A DNA stretch of 5,641 nucleotides from assembly GCA_011620705.1 (NCBI GenBank), contig WOYR01000102.1:1-5641 (forward strand). Direction: 5' to 3'. The position numbers and the translations under genes were made by a program. The notes below the pieces were generated by a model that was not told where the DNA came from, did no database searches, and worked only from the letters and a program-made list of their open reading frames with translations. This DNA is from Microbacteriaceae bacterium (GTDB taxonomy: Bacteria > Actinomycetota > Actinomycetes > Actinomycetales > Microbacteriaceae). Positions 1 through 3,784 of this stretch are shown here, piece by piece (within the stretch, counting starts at the first letter, position 1; each line of letters begins with the position of its first letter).

Positions 1-2
1 AG

Positions 3-557
3 TGGCAGAAGCTCGCGAACGTGCGCGCGTACCTGGCGTTCATGTGGGCGCATCCGGGCAAACAGTTGCTCTTCATGGGCAGCGAGTTCGGGCAGCCCAG
101 CGAGTGGAGCGAGCAGCGCGGACTGGACTGGTGGATCCTCGACCACCCCGATCACCAGGGGCTGCATCGGCTGGTCGGCGAGCTCAACCGGGTCTACCGC
201 GAGCAGCCGGCGCTCTGGCAGCAGGACAACACTCCGGCCGGCTTCGGCTGGCTCGCGAACGATCCCGCGCGCAACGTGGTCGCCTTCGTGCGCTGGTCGG
301 CCGACGGCCAGGCGCTCGCCTGCCTGGTGAACTTCGGGGGCAATCCCGTCGGACCGTACCGCATCGGCCTGCCGTTCGCGGGGCGCTGGGACGAGATCCT
401 GAACTCGGATGCCGTGGACTTCGGCGGATCGGGCGTCGGCAACTACGGCGGGGTCACCGCGGTGCCCGAGCCGTGGGGCGATCAGCCGGCCAGCGTGGAG
501 CTGACGCTGCCGCCACTGGCGGCGGTGTGGCTGCGCCCGGCGCCCGCACGCGAGTAG
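3..557 (+). CDS. glgB: 1,4-alpha-glucan branching enzyme GlgB, C-terminal part (5' end outside window)
   Basis: GlgB cleaves alpha-1,4-glucan and re-attaches the piece by an alpha-1,6 bond, making the branch points of glycogen in the cytoplasm. The frame is open from the left edge and gives 184 residues before TAG at 555-557. It begins WQKLANVRAYLAFMWAHPGK and runs into LLFMGSEFGQ, then LDWWILDHPDHQGLHRLV, the end of the GH13 (alpha/beta)8 barrel. The all-beta C-terminal domain follows, with the family landmarks FGWLAND, WDEILNSDAVDFGGSGVGNYGG and LTLPPLAAVWL close to the C-terminus. These match the E. coli GlgB C-terminus as I remember it. The GH13 catalytic Asp/Glu/Asp and the CBM48 domain lie upstream of the window and cannot be checked. 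GTG at position 21 is an internal codon, not the start. The C-terminus looks intact and of normal length. It converges on the minus-strand thioredoxin/TPR gene. Confidence 0.96.
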   Translation, partial: WQKLANVRAYLAFMWAHPGKQLLFMGSEFGQPSEWSEQRGLDWWILDHPDHQGLHRLVGELNRVYREQPALWQQDNTPAGFGWLANDPARNVVAFVRWSADGQALACLVNFGGNPVGPYRIGLPFAGRWDEILNSDAVDFGGSGVGNYGGVTAVPEPWGDQPASVELTLPPLAAVWLRPAPARE

Positions 558-588
558 GTGCCGCCTCGCAAGTAGGTGCCGCCTCGCA
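553..588. repeat. Exact 18-bp tandem duplication spanning the glgB stop codon
   Basis: Two perfect, directly adjacent copies of an 18-bp unit (AGTAGGTGCCGCCTCGCA) lie at 553-570 and 571-588. The first contains the glgB TAG stop (555-557). Because 18 is a multiple of three, the second copy puts a second in-frame TAG at 573-575, so glgB ends in a duplicated stop six codons apart. It looks like a recent slippage or unequal-exchange event; no function is implied. Confidence 0.9.
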
Positions 589-591
589 GCG

Positions 592-609
592 GATTCGAGC
601 GCTCGAATC
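592..609. terminator. Perfect 18-bp palindrome after glgB, candidate hairpin or terminator
   Basis: GATTCGAGCGCTCGAATC equals its own reverse complement. As RNA it can fold into a 7-bp stem with a GCGC loop. It lies 35 bp past the glgB stop in a convergent intergenic region. No T-run follows, so a classical intrinsic terminator is not demonstrated; T-poor terminators are common in high-GC actinobacteria. The heptamer TCGAATC recurs directly after it (603-609 and 611-617). A protein-binding site is the alternative. Confidence 0.45.
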
Positions 610-670
610 GTCGAATCTGCGGCAAACCGCGGCATCGGCGAGGAGCCGGGGCCGGGGCGAGCCGCGGCCG

Positions 671-693
671 GGGGCGCCGCGGCCGGGCGCCCC
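671..693. terminator. GC-rich hairpin just past the end of the thioredoxin/TPR gene
   Basis: GGGGCGCC (671-678) and GGCGCCCC (686-693) form a perfect 8-bp stem with a 7-nt loop. It ends 2 bp beyond the TGA stop (696-698) of the minus-strand gene and could serve both converging genes. There is no U-tract on either strand. The sequence also contains a direct repeat, GCCGCGGCCGGG at 661-672 and 676-687, so part of the symmetry may come from repeat structure in very GC-rich DNA. Confidence 0.45.
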
Positions 694-695
694 GC

Positions 696-1652
696 TCAGT
701 ACAGCAGGTTCGTCAGCCGGCGCCGCGCCGCCAGCACCCGCGGATCCTCGGTGCCGGCGATCTCGAAGTACTCCAGCAGGCGGGCGCGCACGGCGTCCTT
801 CGCCTGCTGGTCCAGCGAGGGGAAGAGGTCGAGCAGGCGCTGGAACGCGTCATCCAGATGCCCGCCGCTGACATCGAGATCGGCGACCGCGAGAGCGGCC
901 TTCGCGTCGGTGGGCGCTGCCGCTGCGGCAGCACGCAGGGCGCCCGCATCGGCGCCATCCAGGCGCAGCAGCAGCGAGGCCTGCGCGATCCCGGCCACGG
1001 CGAGCGCATCGCGCGGGTTCTGGGCGAGCGCGAGCTTGTACTCGGCAACGGCGCCGGCGTAGTCGCCGGCCGCGATGGCGTCGTATGCCTCCTGGTGGTG
1101 CGGGGGCAGCGGCTCCTCGACGGCCTCGGCGGGAGCCGCGCCGGAGTCGGCGCTCCCGGTGTTCGACGCGCCATCCTGCGTCACCGGGATGGTGCCGGTC
1201 ACCCCGTTCTGAGCCGCCAGCGCCAGCAGCTCGTCGAGCACCTGGCGCACCTGCTGCTCCGGCGGGATGTCCAGGAACAGACTCACCGGACGGCCGGCCA
1301 CCAGCGCGGCAACCGCAGGCACCTCGCGCACCTGGAACGCTTGGGCCAGCTGGGGGTTCGCTGCGCCGTCCACCGTGGCGAGCACGAGCCGGCCGCCGTA
1401 GGACGCGACGATCGGGCCGAGGGCCGGCTGAAGTCCGGGGGCGTAGAACTCGATGACGACCGGGACGCGCGATGAGAGGTCGATGACGCTTTCGAAGCTG
1501 GCATCGGTGACGGCGACGACCACGCCGCTCGCGGCAGCATCGGCGGCGGCGGCCGCCGCTCCGGGAGCCGGCTCGGGGGTGTTCGCGCGCCTCACGAGTG
1601 CCGAAAGGTCGACCGCGCCGCGCAGGCTCGGCCCTGGGGGTACGTTGCTCAC
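696..1652 (-). CDS. CnoX/YbbN-like protein: thioredoxin fold plus TPRs, lacking all cysteines
   Basis: Likely a cytoplasmic holdase or co-chaperone of the CnoX (YbbN) type, 318 residues from the GTG at 1652. An N-terminal leader with LRGAVDLSALVRR, typical of actinobacterial members, is followed by an Ala-rich linker and a thioredoxin-like domain at about 44-144 (VVIEFYAP, LATVDGA, QVREVPAVAALVAGRPV). The cis-proline loop is kept (VPAV, Pro112), but the CxxC site reads L-Q-P-A (about 74-77) and there is no cysteine anywhere, so it cannot do thiol redox chemistry. After an acidic/Pro linker come TPR-like helices from about 182 (EAYDAIAAGDYAGAVAEYKLAL) and the YbbN-type end (GGHLDDAFQRLLDLF; then DPRVLAARRRLTNLLY). 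I chose GTG at 1652 because relatives begin near MSNVPP; an in-frame GTG at 1679 would add nine residues. Neither has a clear Shine-Dalgarno. It lies 55 bp downstream of the membrane-protein gene, probably co-transcribed, and converges on glgB. Confidence 0.87.
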   Translation of the reverse strand: MSNVPPGPSLRGAVDLSALVRRANTPEPAPGAAAAAADAAASGVVVAVTDASFESVIDLSSRVPVVIEFYAPGLQPALGPIVASYGGRLVLATVDGAANPQLAQAFQVREVPAVAALVAGRPVSLFLDIPPEQQVRQVLDELLALAAQNGVTGTIPVTQDGASNTGSADSGAAPAEAVEEPLPPHHQEAYDAIAAGDYAGAVAEYKLALAQNPRDALAVAGIAQASLLLRLDGADAGALRAAAAAAPTDAKAALAVADLDVSGGHLDDAFQRLLDLFPSLDQQAKDAVRARLLEYFEIAGTEDPRVLAARRRLTNLLY

Positions 1653-1679
1653 GGCATCAAGTCTGGCATCAGGGCGCAC

Positions 1680-1689
1680 CGAGCGCTCG
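1680..1689. repeat. 10-bp palindrome CGAGCGCTCG between the two minus-strand genes
   Basis: A perfect 10-bp inverted repeat lies in the 55-bp gap upstream of the thioredoxin/TPR start. The same ten bases form the core of the 18-bp palindrome at 592-609, so copies flank this gene on both sides. It could be a weak operator or mRNA hairpin; chance in high-GC DNA is equally likely. Confidence 0.3.
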
Positions 1690-1707
1690 CGGCGGCGGGC
1701 GTCGCGA

Positions 1708-3459
1708 TCACGGCACCTCGCTCGCCGCGATGAGCCCCTGGGCGAAACCGAGCAGCTCGATCTTCTTGCCCTTGGCGCTCGACGGCGGCACGTAGAACAG
1801 CAGTTGGATGCCGTAGGTCGAGACGATGCCCTTCACGCTCTGCGTCCTGCCTGACAGCGCTTTGACCGCCCCGGTCGGATTGACGGCGGCCCCTGCCTCC
1901 GTCGGGGTCACGGTCTCGGTGTCGTCGAGATCGACCGCCACGATCTGCCCCGAGTCGTTGGTGGCGAAGGAGATCGGCTCCCCCTTGCCCGGCCCGTTCG
2001 TGAACGCGATCGCCGCGGTGCTCGGCAGCTGGGACGCCTTCAAGGCCTTGTAGTCGTGGCCGATCGCGGTGCGCAGCTTGTCGCCGGCGGCCGAGAACAG
2101 CTCATTGTTCCTGCTGGCATCGCCCTTGATCAGGATGTCGCCGTAGGCCGCCGCCAGCTCCGAGGGGGCGAGCAGGCCGAGCTTGTTGTCATTGGGCTGG
2201 CGTCCGGCGCCGAGCGTCGCCGGGGCGACGTTCGGGATGTCGAGCTCGAGGTTGACGAGGTACTCGACCTTGTAGTTCTCGCGCGGCGACTCCTGCACGA
2301 GCATCATGCCGATCGGGGCGGCCTTCTTGTCGCCGGCATCCGCGATCACGGTGAAGACGGCGCGCGGCCACTTGTCGCTCTGCTGCGGCAGCACGACCTC
2401 GACGCCCCAGTTCGGGAGCGTCGGCAGCACCGCGATCGCGGGGTCGGCCGCATGGGCCGCGTAACTGGCGGCGCGCAGCTGCAGCGCGGCTCCGTCGAGG
2501 CGGGTGGCCGCCAGCTCGGCGTCGCCGGCGGTGTCGGCGTTGTCCACGGTCTGGATGACATTGGCCACGATGTGCTTGAGCTGCGGCTCGGTCACAGCCG
2601 CCTGCTGCAGTCCGACCGCTCCCGGAACCGTGGAGCTCGGGCTCGGGGTGGGCGAGCTGCCCGCTCCTGGTGCGGAACCGAGCAGCGAGCATCCCGACAG
2701 CACCATGGTCCCGGCCAGGATGACGCCGACGGCAGCGAAGTTGCGGCGGCGGCCCCGACGGAGGGGAGCCTCGATCGCGCGCGCACTGCTCGCCTGGCTG
2801 CGCTTGAGCTGCGGCGGCTTCGGATTGCGCGGCAGGCGGGGTTGCTTGCGGCGCGGACCACGGCGGCGGCGCGCGTGCACCAGCGCCCAGAGGAAGGCGA
2901 TGAGCCCGAGCAGCAGCGCACCGATGCCGCCGATGATCAGCGGGCCCGACCATGGCGCCGAGTTGTCGAGCGGCCAGGCTACCGAGATGCGGCTCGGGGC
3001 TGGAGCGGAGCCGGTGGACATGATGATCACGGAGGCCGTATCGGGCACGTTGATCTGACGCACCAGCCTGTCGGTGCCGCTGAACTCCTGCACCCAGAGG
3101 TCGGAACCCACCGGCGAGGGCGCCGTCGACTCCTTGCCGGTGACGAGCTTGGTGGTCAGCTTCTGCGTCGTCAGGTCGAAGCCGATCTTGTTGTAGCTGG
3201 TCGTGCCGACCCAGGCGAGCACGTCATCCGTCCGGCCATCGGCCAGGAAGACCGTCTTGGTGCCCGAGACGGTGACCGTCTGGTTCCCCTCCAGTGCGCG
3301 CAATGCCGAGCCGTCGATGACGGTGATCGGCGCACTGGACTCCGTCGTCGCACTGGTGGTGAACGAGGCGGGACCGGCCAGGATGGTGCGCTGAGCGATG
3401 CCGTAGCCGATCGACAGGAACGCCAACAGGAACAGCACGATCGCCGTCACGAGTCGCAA
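1708..3459 (-). CDS. Polytopic membrane protein with internal lipoprotein-like signal, function unknown
   Basis: A 583-residue envelope protein that I cannot assign to a named function. TTG at 3459 is chosen as start because AGAAGAGGAG ends 8 nt upstream and it places a hydrophobic segment right at the N-terminus (MRLVTAIVLFLLAFLSIGYG). Order: membrane segment 1 at about 3-21; a Thr/Ser/Val-rich, probably beta-type extracytoplasmic domain at about 25-170; membrane segment 2 at about 172-194 (GPLIIGGIGALLLGLIAFLW); a very basic Arg/Lys/Pro stretch at about 196-239; then a third hydrophobic stretch with a lipobox-like VLSGC, Cys257, and a Ser/Pro/Gly linker of the kind found after lipoprotein anchors. 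The remaining roughly 310 residues form a second domain with NWGVEVVLPQQSDKWPRAVF, IGMMLVQESPRENYKVEYLV and a C-terminal YGIQLLFYVPP. From memory this may match the actinobacterial DUF8094-type domain; untested. No catalytic motif is evident. It precedes the thioredoxin/TPR gene and diverges from the coiled-coil gene. No frameshift is evident. Confidence 0.82.
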   Translation of the reverse strand: MRLVTAIVLFLLAFLSIGYGIAQRTILAGPASFTTSATTESSAPITVIDGSALRALEGNQTVTVSGTKTVFLADGRTDDVLAWVGTTSYNKIGFDLTTQKLTTKLVTGKESTAPSPVGSDLWVQEFSGTDRLVRQINVPDTASVIIMSTGSAPAPSRISVAWPLDNSAPWSGPLIIGGIGALLLGLIAFLWALVHARRRRGPRRKQPRLPRNPKPPQLKRSQASSARAIEAPLRRGRRRNFAAVGVILAGTMVLSGCSLLGSAPGAGSSPTPSPSSTVPGAVGLQQAAVTEPQLKHIVANVIQTVDNADTAGDAELAATRLDGAALQLRAASYAAHAADPAIAVLPTLPNWGVEVVLPQQSDKWPRAVFTVIADAGDKKAAPIGMMLVQESPRENYKVEYLVNLELDIPNVAPATLGAGRQPNDNKLGLLAPSELAAAYGDILIKGDASRNNELFSAAGDKLRTAIGHDYKALKASQLPSTAAIAFTNGPGKGEPISFATNDSGQIVAVDLDDTETVTPTEAGAAVNPTGAVKALSGRTQSVKGIVSTYGIQLLFYVPPSSAKGKKIELLGFAQGLIAASEVP

Positions 3460-3467
3460 AGGGTGAA

Positions 3468-3477
3468 CTCCTCTTCT
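3468..3477 (-). promoter_or_regulatory. Ribosome binding site that fixes the TTG start of the membrane-protein gene
   Basis: Read on the minus strand, AGAAGAGGAG is followed by 8 nt and then TTG (3459-3457). This is the best Shine-Dalgarno in the window. The frame stays open upstream to 3627, but that extension is Pro/Gly/Arg-rich, contains no conserved-looking sequence and would bury the hydrophobic N-terminus, so the TTG is preferred. Confidence 0.75.
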
Positions 3478-3689
3478 GGTGCTGCGGCGGCCGACCGGTG
3501 GTCGAACCCTCCCGCCCGAACCGCCCGGCTCCGAGCCGAACGGGATGCGAGCACCCGGCGGACTGGGACGCCGAGGCAGCAGGCAAAGACACACCAGGCT
3601 ACCCGATGACCAGGGCGCGACCGCCACCAGGCACTGGGAGACCCCTGGGAGAGGGCTGCGCCAACCGGCAGTGGGCGCCGGATCCCGGG

Positions 3690-3718
3690 CTGAACTCCCG
3701 CCATCCGGCGGCTACACT
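3690..3718 (+). promoter_or_regulatory. Candidate sigma70-type promoter of the coiled-coil gene
   Basis: CTGAAC at 3690-3695 (3 of 6 to TTGACA), a 17-bp spacer, and TACACT at 3713-3718 (4 of 6 to TATAAT and fitting the actinobacterial TAnnnT form). This predicts transcription starting near 3725 and a leader of about 60 nt before the GTG at 3785. The -10 is plausible, the -35 is weak, as is usual in this group. Confidence 0.5.
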
Positions 3719-3772
3719 CGAAAGGGTCCCCTCGCCCCCTTCGGGCCCCAGAATCACGACGAGAATCCAGCC

Positions 3773-3778
3773 AAGGAG
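3773..3778 (+). promoter_or_regulatory. Ribosome binding site of the coiled-coil gene
   Basis: AAGGAG is followed by 6 nt (CGAATT) and GTG at 3785-3787. It decides the start in favour of this GTG over the overlapping TTG at 3783, which is in another frame. The resulting N-terminus places the DivIVA-like motif at residues 8-25, consistent with a short N-terminal membrane-binding head. Confidence 0.8.
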
Positions 3779-3784
3779 CGAATT

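Larger units (their letters stand above)
3460..3784. other. Divergent intergenic region between membrane protein and coiled-coil gene
   Basis: About 325 bp with no supported gene. It holds the leader regions of both divergent genes. Seen in it: the minus-strand ribosome binding site at 3468-3477, a near-palindrome CGGCTC-C-GAGCCG at 3526-3538 that could be a small operator or hairpin, an 8-bp direct repeat CTGGGAGA at 3634-3641 and 3645-3652, and the rightward promoter candidate at 3690-3718. For the leftward gene I find no convincing -35/-10 pair; TAGCCT on the minus strand at 3601-3596 has a -10-like shape but no matching -35. Confidence 0.6.

Noticed and set aside
2..871. 289-residue plus-strand frame overlapping glgB
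   Set aside because: It is the out-of-frame reading of glgB, Arg/Ala/Gly-rich, and continues through palindromes into the antisense of the next gene.
2056..3609. 517-residue plus-strand open frame opposite the membrane protein
   Set aside because: The translation is Arg/Gly/Asp-rich low-complexity sequence with no membrane segments or motifs, whereas the opposite strand gives clear hydrophobic spans and a good Shine-Dalgarno.
3460..3627. N-terminal extension of the membrane protein (56 codons)
   Set aside because: It lacks a ribosome binding site I can see, is Pro/Gly/Arg-rich, and the TTG at 3459 has an excellent Shine-Dalgarno and starts directly with a membrane segment.
3634..3652. 8-bp direct repeat CTGGGAGA with 11-bp period as a regulator site
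   Set aside because: It is too short and lacks other copies near the promoter; it is recorded only as part of the intergenic description.
3721..3760. Possible leader hairpin with a UUCG-like loop before the coiled-coil gene
   Set aside because: The stem around TTCG is only two to three base pairs, not enough to support a structured leader or riboswitch.
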